From Taudactylus pleione (taxonomy: Eukaryota > Chordata > Amphibia > Anura > Myobatrachidae), in assembly GCA_031769625.1 (NCBI GenBank), contig JAUIMM010000126.1, positions 1,636,001 through 1,700,000 of the forward strand: a stretch of 64,000 nucleotides of DNA, in the 5' to 3' direction. The notes under the pieces are model-generated. The model saw only the letters and a program-made list of their open reading frames with translations, searched no databases and had not been told where the DNA came from. Shown here one piece after another: positions 1 to 10,681 of this stretch (positions are counted from its first letter, which is position 1; each line of letters opens with the position of its first letter). The translations under genes were made by a program, and so were the position numbers.

Positions 1-244
1 CTCTGTTTGAGCCAAAAGCTCTCTGGGGCTTGCGGCAACGAGACCCTACCACAAGGGTCTCGTCGCAAGTCTGATGGTTGCAATGGTCTTGACCATTGCG
101 ACCATCTTCCTGGTCACTCGCTATAGGTGTGGGTGGTCACCCACAGCTATGCGAACGGCCAGGTGGCCGTTCTAAAAAAAAAAAAAAGACCGGCCCTGAT
201 TCAGAGCGAGCGCTCTGTCAGAGCGACCGGCTCTGATTCAGGGC
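1..244. mobile_element. Hairpin-chain MITE (family B), right part, cut by the window edge
   Basis: This is the end of a short non-autonomous DNA element whose full-length relatives lie at 11073-11562, 15565-16073 and 63114-63587. Consecutive inverted repeats are visible: GAGACCCT/AGGGTCTC near 40-63, GATGGTTGCAATGGTC with its complement near 72-104, a long stem around the GGGTGGTCACCC loop at 108-172, and a terminal stem 203-244. It ends in CTCTGATTCAGGGCC. The left end is outside the window. A 14-base poly(A) at 173-187 interrupts it. Confidence 0.8.
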
Positions 245-777
245 CAGTGTGCAAAGACAATTTGAAAACTGTTTTATTCTGGCTCTTGAAAATATACATA
301 GGAATAACTATTCCTATTGTTTTACATTTCTTTGTTCTCATTCTACCTTTTCTTCAATTGTTTTTTTCTCTCTTATCCCTGGATAGAATAGTACTGATAT
401 ACAGTAACTTCAGACATTTTACCTTCTGCATAATGTAAAACCCTGGCACAGAAAAACTAGCTGAGAATTTATTTGTGGGCAATAATCCTGTAATATCCAG
501 ACATACCAGTAGCTGTGTTCACAAACAGCTTGGTAGGTGTTGGGGGAGTTTTAATAATATATTACTTACATCACGACTCAGGAACCATTTGTTCTTTCTT
601 GTATAAGACAAACATAAATAACAGAAGGTGAAAACAGAAGGTAAATTAGAAAACTTAAATAACATGTATCAATTAAATACAATGAAGATATAATTTAAGA
701 AGTTTTTATGCATTCTTAAAATATATTTTAAACTCCAACACCTACAGGCAACCATCAGAATCACATTAGTCCACCAC
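245..777. other. AT-rich stretch, nothing recognised
   Basis: No coding signal, inverted repeat or tandem array could be supported here. The 103-codon open frame starting at 127 runs in from the MITE and has biased hydrophobic composition from T-rich DNA, so it is not taken as a gene. Confidence 0.5.
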
Positions 778-1018
778 GAGTAGGGGTCCTATTCAGCAAT
801 GATTTTTTTACATAAAATATGCGGAAACTATAATTTCGGCATTTTTTTATGTAAATCCACTATTCTGCAATGAGATAATGGAGTTGATAACACAATTATC
901 TTCTCCATTAATTCCCATATCTCAGAGTACCGCTCTGTAGGGATCAGCCATTGATCTCTACAGTGCTTTAACGCTTTTTGCTATTCAGCAAAGCAAAAAG
1001 CGTTAACTTACTCATTAA

Positions 1019-1617
1019 GGGCCTGATTCAGAGCTGTTCGCTATTTGCGGTCGTTCGTTCAAAAACAAGGGGTGGCTATTCAAATGATCCGTTCGCAAAT
1101 TGCAGTCTGTTCACACCTCTAAGTCTGAACGAGCGAGCAAAACATACGCTCGTTTATTTGATAAAAACGCCCCCTGGCCGCTCGCACCATACGTCATGTC
1201 CGCTATTTATTAGATTAATCGAGTACATCGTACAGCGTATGAACTGCTCGCTATTCTTGTGGTTGGTTTTTTCAACCGCTATTTTGCGAGCAGTTCTGAG
1301 TTAAAAAAAACCAAGTGACGTGGTCAATGACGCTGCTGTATTAATTATGCACTCCCTTAAAACGCCCGTTTTGACCTTTAAGCACGCCTGCGTTCGGATC
1401 TCCACTCCCCGTTTTCAAGCACCTTCCCCTGTTACCACCCACATACGCCTCATTCTGTCACTCAAAAGAGCAGGCACTCGCTATATAGAGTACAAATGAT
1501 TTTCGGCCGCACTGACTGGTTCGCGCATGCGTACTAAAAACCGTACGCATGCACAGATGTGCGAACATCGCTCGGAATGAGCGTACTGCCGATAGCGAGT
1601 GGCTCTGAATGAGGGCC
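1019..1617. mobile_element. MITE family A, 599 bp, target duplication TAA
   Basis: The termini are GGGCCTGATTCAGAGC on the left and GCTCTGAATGAGGGCC on the right, flanked by TAA at 1016-1018 and 1618-1620. A 3-bp duplication of this kind fits PIF/Harbinger-type transposition. The core (about 1320-1480, with the motif GCACGCCTGCGTTCGGATCTC) is shared with 20591-21182, and more distantly with 6888-7438, 10682, 23862 and 42502. It carries no transposase. It sits inside an older repeat that begins near 788 (GGGGTCCTATTCAGCAATG). Confidence 0.85.
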
Positions 1618-1789
1618 TAAGTCTTTACTTCATCTCAGAATGACGTTATATGAAGGAAATGCATTAAATTACCCGAAAACTGCAGGGACAGAGAAACATT
1701 TTCCCATAAGTTCCTGCAGCATCCTGTAACACCGCCCAGTCTACGTCCCTGGCTTGCGGGGATCGCTGACAGGTAAGTCACTCTAGAGC

Positions 1790-1980
1790 CTGTCAAAGCT
1801 GCCTAAAGTGATTGACATGTGTACACAGGCTTTATATTAGTCTGTATACAGGTATATTTATGTGCTATTATATTTAAAATATATATATACATTATAAATA
1901 TAAAAGCACATAAATATACATGTATACAGGCTAATATAAAGCCTTTGTACACATGTCAATCAATTTGGACAGGCTGTAAT
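1790..1980. mobile_element. Long palindromic MITE
   Basis: Two arms of about 80 bp face each other. The left arm runs from AGCCTGTCAAAG through GACATGTGTACACAGGC to ATTTATGTGCT. The right arm starts AGCACATAAATATAC and ends GGACAGGCT. The centre is AT-rich (1866-1905). No coding capacity is present. The target duplication was not resolved, so the superfamily is open. Confidence 0.75.
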
Positions 1981-2685
1981 TGAACTTACACCTCCGCGGT
2001 CACCGCAAAGCAGGGATGGAGACTGTTCCCGAGCGTATGACTGAGCATGCGCAGAAGCAGAAACAGAAGGTATTGTTTTTGGAAACTGATAAAAATACCT
2101 TCTGTAACATCGCAGGGACAGCGTGTTACCACAACAGCTGTCCCTGCATAAATTATACACTCTGCCTCTGAAGATGCTGGCCACCCATGGCTCTGTCGGC
2201 GGTGACCGGGCGCCACACTTACAGATACTGCCCAGTGTGATGTGATGCCCTTTGTCAGAAAGTTGAAAAACCTCCACAAAAGAAAGTGCAATACAGAGAC
2301 TAGCTATAATAAGTTTAAAAGACATCAGGCAATGCTTACTAAATCGAAGATCACAGTATATAATAAGTGTAAAAATTATTGGCTCTAATAAAGTTTAACT
2401 CAGCAAGTAAACAATAAATATTATTCAGTTTCACAATATATCAAGCATATAGCATGGTCTGTCCACCTTCAAACATGTAACTATCGACCATTATCGACCA
2501 TGTAGCCCAAAACATCAAGGGTGGGTACAGGCATAAAAGATTATTACAGCTAGAGTCAAAATGTATCTTCCTCTTGATACTGTAAAGCCTTGTGGTCTTA
2601 ACAATCATCTCACATTTAATGCTTTTTTTATAGGATTGTCTGCAGATTTTTATTAATTCTGTATATATCTATATTAAAATATATA

Positions 2686-2898
2686 GGGCCAAATGTAATA
2701 TGGTGAGAGTTTAGAAAATGTGAGAATTTAGCAGTAAACTCTAACACTTTTTAAACTCAGTCAATGTAATAGAGTCTGAGAACATGCAAACTCGCAATCC
2801 AGATATTTTTCCATTTTGAAGATAAATCTCGACCAATGTGAGAGTTTACTGCTAAACTCTCACATTTTCTAAACTCTCACCCTGTTACATTAGGCCCC
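2686..2898. mobile_element. MITE with TA target duplication (Tc1/mariner-like)
   Basis: Inverted termini of about 40 bp: GGGCCAAATGTAATATGGTG on the left, and CACCCTGTTACATTAGGCCCC on the right read towards it. The motifs GTGAGAGTTTAG and CTAAACTCTCAC face each other just inside. The element is bordered by TA on both sides (TATA|GGGCC and GGCCCC|TA), the signature of Tc1/mariner insertion. It has no transposase. Confidence 0.75.
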
Positions 2899-2899
2899 T

Positions 2900-3223
2900 A
2901 GTGTTTTAGCTGTATTTATGTGGATAGTTGATAATATGTTGTTATTCTTTACTTGCTGAATGTATGAAGTCAGATGAGTGATGCTGTAATTGTTACAATA
3001 TTGCTAATTTGTACATCGTGTCATGTACCACTTGAGCTGCCAAATTGCTCCCCAGGAGCTATTTGCATCTCTTAAGATCTGGGTCAGTTGGAAAGAAAGA
3101 CAGGACGTACGACTTAAACCTAGGATCAAGCACAGGCGCCAAAATGTAGTGATCCGATTTCAAAATGTTGGCAACATACTTAGCATACAAGTCCAACATA
3201 CTTAGAGGAATTGCTTTATTTAA
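2900..3223. other. Spacer, nothing recognised
   Basis: No repeat or coding signal could be supported between the TA-flanked MITE and the end of the hAT pseudogene. Confidence 0.4.
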
Positions 3224-5434
3224 TCTCCTCCTTCGAGCTCATTTTCCAAAAGTCTAATTAGGAGAATCACCTGACTCAAGCTAGCAGTGTCTGAACTCAC
3301 TTCACAGGTGGCTAGTTCAAAGGTTTGAGCACCTCGCACAAGATGGAAAGCATTCTCCACTGTGCTGGACTAAGGAACACTCCCCCTTCTCTCCCAATGT
3401 CATGGCTTGTTGTATAGCTGTGGATAGCTTTTTGCTGTTCATCCATCTGCTGAAGCATATGAAGGGTGAAATTCCAGCTGGTTACCACCTCTTGCTTTAG
3501 TTGGTGGCTGGGAAACTCCAACTGTTCTTGCAGCTGCTGCAATCTCCTGCATGCTGTAGCTGAATGTAGAAAATATCCTGAAATGTTTTGGGCCACAGAC
3601 AGCATCTCCTGCATGCCCCTGTCATTTTTTTTTAAAAAAACCCTAAACCATGAAGATTGTGATTGTGGGGTAAGCCTTTTTGCTATGACATACCTTAGTT
3701 TTTCTAAGAGGTTATCAGCGGTATGCCTCTTAGTGAAGCCAGTGATACACAGAGTAGCCTGCCTCTAAATGAGCTGGGGATGTTTGTTAAAGACAAATCA
3801 CCCACCCAGTGGGCTGTCAGTCATGTAATCTTTAGTTGACCCACTACTGCTTGTTCACATATCTGTGGTTAGGTGGACAGTGGGTACATTGGCATTTTGT
3901 AGGCCAATAATTTTTTTTTTTTTTAACGTCCTGGTACAACTGAAGAATAGCTTTTCGGGTAAAATGGAACCAAGATGGCATTTGGTACCAGGGACACAGG
4001 ACCTCAATTAATTGTGTGAAACCCACTGTATTAATGGTGGATATTGGACATACTGTAGATCTAATACTAGCATAGCCATGATGGCATCAGTGATCCGCTG
4101 TACGACTGGAGGAGAGCTGTAATACTTGCTTCCCCTTGTAAAGAATTGCTTCACAGTCACTTGTTTTTTTAAAAATAGTAGTTTTCTTGGTCCCCTTCTG
4201 GGATGAAGATCCATTATCAGCAGCAGCAGGCCTAGCACTGAATGATTCTTCTTAGGACTCCTGGATAGGGGAGGAGTCACCCAGCCTTAACAAATTGGAT
4301 GCAGGACTACCTCCGATCATTTATGTGGATACTGAGGATGAAGGTGTTGGCGTTAGAGATTGCAAGTGCTGGGATCTAGTTGAACTTGAGAGAAGGGAGC
4401 TAGATGATGCTGGACTGCTTGTTGTTGTTTTTTTCGGACTAGTTTCTGATGTTGTCAAAAGATTTTCATGAGTTCGCTGCAAATGACGTAAAAGGGAGGA
4501 GGTTCAAAGATGGTTAATGTTCTCACCTCTACTTACCATGGTTTTACAAATGCTACAGATGGCTTGATAATTGTTGTCAGGATTTGAAGGAAAATAATTC
4601 CACACATAAGAAGTACATTTATTGGTCCTATGCCCAGGCATGACAATGGCCTTCCTCTTATCATGGCCAAGAGCTGTTTCCATGGGTGCCCAACTTACGC
4701 AAACAACATCCTCATCCTCAACATCCTCATTAGCACTGGCGTCAGCTACACAAATATCTCCCTCATCCTCTTGCACTTCCTCCGTGGTATCCACAATTTC
4801 TATGTCATCAGCTAAATTTGTGCTGCTCATCCCCACATTTGCAGAGGTAGCAGAAATGGTGGAAGGTGGCTTCTCTGCAAGTATCAGAAAGGTCAGGCTC
4901 ACACATAGCACTCATGGACACACTTAAGACTCTTCTTAGGGATTTGTGACATTTCTGTTTCTGAACACACAGTTTGTTTTACTGCTTTAGTGGTTTTAAT
5001 TTTTATATACCACTTCTAGACTCTGAGTCAAAAGGCCTTGCATCGTCATGAGAGGCAGAGGAAGATGCCTCACTGACACTTGCAGAACCACCACTCATAA
5101 ATAAAGGCCAAGGCCTCAGTCTTTCTTTGCCACTACATGTGGTGAATGGCATGTTGGCCATTTTATGTTTTTTTTTTGCACCACACTTTCCCTTTATTAG
5201 ATGTATCTTTTTCTTTAGCACTGTGTCTTGTTTTTTTCTATTTTAGATGCCATGACTTAGACCCTCTATGTCCTTGAGCATCGGCTTCAGTAGATGACTT
5301 TGAAGGACTAGCGTCCTCATCATGACTGGTGGCAGCAGCTGCAGCGACAGTATTTTGTTGCTTTTCTCTAATCTCAACGTTATCCATTTTTCAATTTGCA
5401 GATCACTGCATAGCTTATACATGCATGTGAACAA
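3224..5434 (-). pseudogene. hAT-superfamily transposase with BED zinc finger, broken
   Basis: On the minus strand, pieces of one hAT transposase lie in the right order but in different frames. They are an N-terminal segment rich in S, D and E (5386-5003, with the motif NMPFTT near 5140), an acidic linker, and a BED finger at about 4600-4504 (SYVWNYF, then ICSICK and SRGENINHL). Core pieces follow: 4280-4008 (ITDAIMAMLVLDLQ), 4026-3844 (a GF-L-P-Y pattern and the histidine/cysteine stretch CQCTHCPPNHRYVNK), 3614-3312 (VTSWNFTLHMLQQ, ending at EVLKP), then a frameshifted continuation to 3224. The C-terminal hATC dimerisation region is missing. Similar pieces at 58219-60409 show this is a repeat family. 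The protein would bind element ends and cut DNA; this copy cannot. Confidence 0.85.
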
Positions 5435-5690
5435 AGCACACTAGGGTAAAGTGCACCAAACAGTACAAACAATAGAATTTAACTATCTATTTTGTTTATT
5501 TCGATTTTTTGATGTCGCAACTCAATTCAAGCTGCGTGGAGTCACAGGGCTTATATATGCATGTAAATAAAGCGTACTAGGGTAAAAATGCATCAAACAG
5601 TACAAACAATAGAACTTAACTATCTACTTTTTTATCTTGATTTTTATACTACGTGGAGTCACAGGGCTAATATATGCATGTGAACACATT
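5408..5690. repeat. Tandem repeat upstream of hAT transposase, about 117-136 bp unit
   Basis: Three copies (the last partial) start at GCTTATACATGCATGTGAAC (5413), GCTTATATATGCATGTAAAT (5549) and GCTAATATATGCATGTGAAC (5666). Each of the first two is followed by AAAGC-ACTAGGGTAAA and AACAGTACAAACAATAGAA. The array sits just 5' of the minus-strand transposase start, where hAT elements often carry subterminal repeats or promoter sequence. Confidence 0.75.
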
Positions 5691-5699
5691 TACTGATGG

Positions 5700-5945
5700 A
5701 CATAGCACAGTCTATATACAACACAGTACAGCACAGCATACAGCAGTGTGCCTCCTATACACATTGACTAAGAGCAGCACAGCCACTTTTGAGTCTGGAC
5801 ACAGCACTGCCTATATACAGCAGAGTACAGCGCAGCATACAGTAGCATTCCCCCTTATACACATTGACTAAGAGCAGCACAGCCACTTGTGAGTCTGGAT
5901 ACAGCACAGCCTATTCAGCAGAGTACAGCGCAGCATACTGCAGCT
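5700..5945. repeat. Tandem repeat, about 98 bp unit
   Basis: TACAGCACAGCATACAG recurs at 5727, 5826 and 5924, with ACACATTGACTAAGAGCAGC and CACAGCCACTT-TGAGTCTGGA between copies. It continues the repeated region upstream of the hAT pseudogene. Open frames through it are translated repeats. Confidence 0.8.
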
Positions 5946-6109
5946 TGTCTGACAGGGAAATGGTACAGAGCCCCATCCGCGGCACCTTATATAGGATCCA
6001 AAATCAGCAAGAATCCAACGCCGCTAGGATGACATACAGTATTGCCTCGAAGTGGAATCTGAATCAGATGGGAAGACTCAAGTCGCCGCTCAGATTGCCT
6101 CGAATATCA

Positions 6110-6155
6110 GGAGTTCGGGTTCCAAACAATCCAAACCACTCATCTCTGACAAATA
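6110..6155. mobile_element. Likely right terminus of the hAT element
   Basis: The sequence GGAGTTCGGGTTCCAAACAA...CCACTCATCTCTGA resembles the right end of the complete hAT at 57292 (CCGAACCCGCTCATCTCTA). It would close the element that contains the transposase pseudogene at 3224-5434. The opposite end was not found, so element limits remain uncertain. Confidence 0.45.
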
Positions 6156-6207
6156 CCAATAAAACTACACTGACCAGTAACTATCCAAGGTTGTAGTAAC
6201 ATTCTTG

Positions 6208-6574
6208 TGATCGACCGCTCGCCCCGTTTTGTAGGCATGGTGGGGGGGTGGCTTCACAAACGGAGGAACGCATGCCATTTTGTGGGCGGCCACACTGACA
6301 TCAGCAGTGATGTCAGTGAGGAGCTTCCTGCTCGATCAGAGCAGGAAGCTCCCTGTGGCTTGCAGTTGCCAAGACCCAACCTCAAGGTCTCGTCGCAAGC
6401 CCCTATGGTCGCGATGGTCTTGACCATCGCGACCATCAACCTGGTTGGTCGCTAAAGCTGTGGGTGATAACCCATAGCTTAGCTAGCGACCAGGAGGCCG
6501 CACTTCAAAAGAGAAGCGGCCGCCCACATTCAGAACGAGTGCTCGCATTTTGCGAGCACCTCTGTATGAGGGCC
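6208..6574. mobile_element. Hairpin-chain MITE (family B), left-truncated
   Basis: This copy starts inside the second hairpin of the full-length element. It keeps the following stems: CACTGACATCA/TGATGTCAGTG (6292-6323), GGAGCTTCCTGCTC/GAGCAGGAAGCTCC (6322-6354), CCAAGACC/GGTCTCGTC, GATGGTCGCGATGGTC with its complement (6404-6437), a stem around TGTGGGTGATAACCCATAG, and a terminal stem ending CTGTATGAGGGCC at 6574. The 6322-6354 stem has a different sequence from the copy at 11309-11342 but still pairs. Confidence 0.85.
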
Positions 6575-6887
6575 ATATTCTCCTTGAGTTTGCAGTACAC
6601 CAAGGACAATCTTGTAGATGCAATATGCAAAGTGTCACATGAAAAGATTTTAAAATGTTGAGTATATCATTGAGCTCTCCATCAAATGTATCACATGGAA
6701 TTGATTTGGTAAGTCAGTGTATAACTAAAAAAAAAAAACAGTTATACAAAATGTAGAAAAAAAAAAAAAATGTTTGCCTTGCCCGCATAACAATTAATCC
6801 TTCCTAAATGTATATATTATGTACATATGTGGGTCCATCCCTTTCCAGCTAAATGAAAGACTAAACTACAAATGTACTTGGTACTAT
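6575..6887. other. Spacer with poly(A) runs, nothing recognised
   Basis: Two A-runs (6728-6739 and 6757-6769) are present. No gene or terminus could be supported. Confidence 0.4.
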
Positions 6888-7438
6888 GGAGCTGATTCAG
6901 AGCCGCTCGCTAGAGTGTAGGCAGTGAAATCACACAGCCATGCATTAGCACGCCCAGTATTTCTTAGAGAGTGATCACATTGTGTATGTAGACACCCATC
7001 AGCCTGTCTTAAGACGCCCACTTGTGCACGTCATGTCAAGGAAGTGTATGCAACCATCGGTACATCGGATGCGATCACAGCGCTTGAGGTTTACCATACC
7101 CTGCCACAAGCACTGCGAGCACTTCAGTGTAAAAACAAGCCAGGTGACGTGTACTATGATGCTGTCTTATAATTATCCACATCTCTAAACACTGTTGAGA
7201 TGCTCAGGCTCGGCTGCATTCCCACTCCCCCATTTTTAATGACCAGCCCCTGTTACCACCTACAAACGGCTTCCCCTGTCACTCACTGTGCTGGATTGTC
7301 TATGCGCAGCGAGCGAACGCATTGGGAACTTTTGCTAAGGTATGCGTGCACATACTGCGATGCATACACATGCAAACAATGCATACCATCGGTAGCAGCA
7401 AGCGTTTTCATCTTAGCGAGCGGGTCTGAATGAGCTCC
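6888..7438. mobile_element. MITE family A, 551 bp, target duplication TAT
   Basis: Termini GGAGCTGATTCAGAGCCGC and GGGTCTGAATGAGCTCC, flanked by TAT at 6885-6887 and 7439-7441. The core TTATAATTATCCACA...GCTCAGGCTCGGCTGCATTC matches the family A core in diverged form. It is non-coding. Confidence 0.8.
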
Positions 7439-7441
7439 TAT

Positions 7442-8124
7442 GCTCCCTTCATTAGCTGGCTACTGTATCACTTTTAGAAACTGTTGTATAGCTAAATATT
7501 TTTCTGTTGATAGAATATTTACATTCTTTGCGTAGAGACAGTAAGAACACAAAACATGTTGCATACATACAATTTTAAATGCGTCTGAAAGTTAGGAGAA
7601 TTTGTAGCAAAATGTTTTAATTTGAATAATATATGAGACTTTTACAGATATTAAATATTAATATAATGCGCAGTGTTTACATTTTCATATAAATGAGGTC
7701 CTTTGAAAATAAATCTGCAACAGCACTTATGCCTGTGCATCCTGCCTACCACCAGGTGGCAGTACAACAGCAGATACTATTTTGTCTATAGAATGCCATT
7801 AATTAAGACAAACAGTATGCTTTTTTTGTTGTTGTTGTTTTTGGGAGCCTCTTTTATGTATATAATTACATTTGTGTTAAGCTGCCTCCAATTTACTACC
7901 TTGTGTTCAGATAAAAGTGACCTCATGTACAGTACATACAGTATAGTGACAGCAAATAAAACTGTAATTGCTTCAATATTCTAACATAGTATATTAAATT
8001 ATATATATTATTAGTGATGTATAATGGAATACAATGTAGCAGAATTGCTGAAAGGAATAATTGAAAACCAAACATGGATCTTCGCTCTGCTTTAATAAGT
8101 GACATGACCAGTTTGAAATACACT
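7442..8124. other. AT-rich stretch, nothing recognised
   Basis: It contains a GTT run near 7829-7842 and open frames with low-complexity hydrophobic translations. I could not support a gene. Confidence 0.4.
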
Positions 8125-8585
8125 GGGCCTGATTCAGAGATGGACGGAATTCCTGAGCCGCACACTACTGGCTGTGCAATTCCGTCCATCTCAAATGCTA
8201 ATGCAGAAGGAAGTGTCTGTAGGAGACATACAGCTCCTTGCTGCATCTGCGATCCCAACATTGCGACCAAGTTTGCAGGCTGGTATCACCATCACAACTG
8301 GGTCGCAATGACTGCCCCTTTGGCCAAGCAGCTTGCGAGGCCAGGAGATCTGCGTCCACCAATGCGGACCATGGCCTTGTCCCTGCTAGAAAACAGAGCC
8401 TCCATCTCCAAAAACAGTGGCCAGCCACGCCCCACTCCCCAAGCGCCACTGCATGTCAATCATGCTGTGGCTTGGGAGGGTCTGTGGGCGAGATCGCAAG
8501 ACCCTTTCTGCACATGCGCAGAACGGGTCCTGCAAAAGAGCAGACCACTAACCATAGGGTTAGCGTACAACTTTGAAACAAGCCC
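8125..8585. mobile_element. MITE with GGGCCTGATTCAGAG terminus, right end decayed
   Basis: The left terminus is GGGCCTGATTCAGAGATGG. The right end is probably TTTGAAACAAGCCC at 8572-8585, a decayed inverted copy. Internal stems include GATGGACGGAATT/AATTCCGTCCATC (8140-8190) and TTGCGACC/GGTCGCAA (8260-8310). The 179-codon open frame at 8074-8613 crosses the whole element and is not protein-like. Confidence 0.6.
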
Positions 8586-8629
8586 AAGTTCTAAGAGTAT
8601 AATAAATATTTAGAATGTGCGGATGATCT

Positions 8630-8950
8630 CAGTAGCGTCCCTACTTTTTAATGCACCCGGTGCGGGTAGCTTAGCAGTGTGCACGTCACCGACGTGCGAT
8701 GGGAATTAGGGGGCGTGGCCATGTGACAAGAGGGCGTGGCCTTGTGGGTGGGGACGGGGCCACGCACCCGAACTCCAGTTTTAGTCTCTCCTGGGGTTCC
8801 TGGAGGTGCAGGCTGCCCCCATGGACCAGTGTACTTGTAGTGCCGGCTCCCTCACTGTGACAGGAGCCGAGTGCTGCATGTAATGCTACAGTGCATCACG
8901 TGGCTCCTGTCACTGAGGAGGAGTCTGCACTTTGGTGTCACCCTCTGCGG
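8630..8950. mobile_element. hAT-type MITE copy (CAGTRGCGTC family), right-truncated
   Basis: The left end CAGTAGCGTCCCTAC and internal blocks (GTGCCGGCTCCCTCACTGTG, AGGAGCCGAGTGCTG, CACTTTGGTGTCACCC) match the complete copy at 46411-46776. The terminal GACGCCA end is absent here. Confidence 0.65.
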
Positions 8951-9147
8951 ACAGGGATAACAGAAATTTTGCTACACAGAACTTTATTAGCAAAGTACAA
9001 ATATCAAATAAGTTAGTTTTACAATCTGCTAAAATTGTTACAGATGGAAAATATAAAAAAATAATGTTGCTATTGCTCACTAAAGGGCCTATTTATTATG
9101 TTGCTAATAAGGGCCGGGTGTTAATTATCGGCTTCTGATAATTAAAA

Positions 9148-9492
9148 CATACTTGCCAACCTTTATATCTCCTATCAGGGAGAAGCCCAGAAAGAAGACG
9201 TAGCTGCCCACTGCAGGGGGCGGGTCCAGGCTCTATGTCATTATGCCACGCCTCTAATACCAGAAATTGCCGCGAATTGCAGTTACGCAAGGAGTGGGGG
9301 GGCTAAATGACATGTTTACTTTTTGAGTAATTTAGCCCAGCATCCTCCATATGGAGCAATTATCTCCCCATCCTGCCCACTGCACTAGGAAGTGGGTGGG
9401 ATGCTGGAGAACCGAATACTCTTCCGTAAGTGCGGTGGGCTACCTGAAAATTCATGAGCCTCCCGCAACTTCCAGGTGAGTAGGTAAGTATG
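9148..9492. mobile_element. hAT-type MITE, termini CATACTTGCC/GGTAAGTATG
   Basis: Inverted termini CATACTTGCCAACC and TAGGTAAGTATG enclose 345 bp. The flanks AATTAAAA (9140-9147) and AATTAACA (9493-9500) match at 7 of 8 bases, the 8-bp duplication expected of hAT insertion. A second copy is at 49552-49904. It is non-coding. Confidence 0.8.
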
Positions 9493-9500
9493 AATTAACA

Positions 9501-10250
9501 ATCTACCTCGCTGCGCAGAGACCTCTGATCCAAGGAGCAGCTTTACCCATGAATGTCTTAACCGCTACTTTAGTAGTGGTGAAAATTAGCACTGCGGAGT
9601 CTGACTGGGGTTCACGCAGGTGCACAAAGCGAGGGCACCATGTTCCTGGACACCTTCGTAAGGGCAGTAGACGCTAGTGCTGCTGGCTAGAGAGGAGAGG
9701 GCATGGGCAGAGACTGCACATGGTCCTCCCCCACTCTTAGGATGGGATGCAGCAAAGGGAGAAATGCTGTCAAACCCCGAAAATGCGGGTTTGACTGTAC
9801 TTCTCATATGCACCAAGCCTGGGTAATGCCATCTCCTAATTGGCGTTAGCCTATAGAATCCTATGGGCTTCTATCAGGAGAGTGCTGTGAGAGGGATCCA
9901 ATTTGATCTCTCCCAGCCCCCCCCCTCCCCCCGCGGCGCATGCGTCCTTCTGCGCATGCGCAGAAGGACACCAGAGGGGCTTCTGGGTCATAGACCCGGA
10001 AGTCCCTCCATCGCAAAGGGCCGCTCTTACGGAGACAGTGGTCCTTTGCAGTGTTCTTCATGCATACCAGCGTTGCTAACGCCGGCATGCATGTATAGGG
10101 TGACGGGATGCATTGCATCCCAAATGCAATGTATCATGCATCCCGCCCCATATATGCCCCTGGCTCCATACATCATAAAATGTAGGAAGCCACATGATTG
10201 AACTGCACAGCCTGTCCAGATGCTCAAATAGGATGATAACTTGGCAGTTA
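9501..10250. mobile_element. GC-rich repeat with multiple hairpins, interrupted by the hAT MITE
   Basis: The host repeat appears to begin near 9083 (AAAGGGCCTATTTATTATG). After the inserted hAT MITE it shows successive self-complementary blocks: TCCTTCTGCGCATGCGCAGAAGGA (9949-9970 region), TTCTGGGTC/GACCCGGAA, and GGGATGCATTGCATCCC with ATGCATCCC (10106-10144). The right end was not defined. It resembles the hairpin-chain design of family B but has a different sequence. Confidence 0.45.
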
Positions 10251-10681
10251 ATTAAGGAAGTGGAGAATTGCAAGGGAGCGTGTCTGCGCTCCCTGCTTGT
10301 TACATAGTTTTTTGCTACATTGCTGACATTTTTCAGAGCAAGTGTTTGTAGAAACCTGACACCCTAAAACACAGGAAGCATATATTTAGGGAGAAGTCAC
10401 CGTCAAATTACATAGGCACCTTCTGTTGCTATGCAAACTCACCGGATGTTATAGATGGTCAGTTGAAAGGTGATTAACTCGGCAGTGACTTCTATTGAGT
10501 TGGTGTCTGTTGTAGCCTGCCAAAAACTTACCAGTCCTACTGCAAGTTTCATAATATACAATGCTTTACTTTAGGATTGAAACCAGTGGTTGTCCATAAG
10601 TCACGGGGATGTTTGACTTAGTAGCCCTATAAAAGCATATATTTTGCATATTTTTCTTTCATAGTATTTGGAAGGAACTAG
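10251..10681. other. Spacer, nothing recognised
   Basis: No repeat end, tandem array or coding signal could be supported. Confidence 0.4.

Noticed and set aside
8074..8613. 179-codon open frame
   Set aside because: It spans a whole MITE including both stem arms, and overlapping frames in other registers are equally long.
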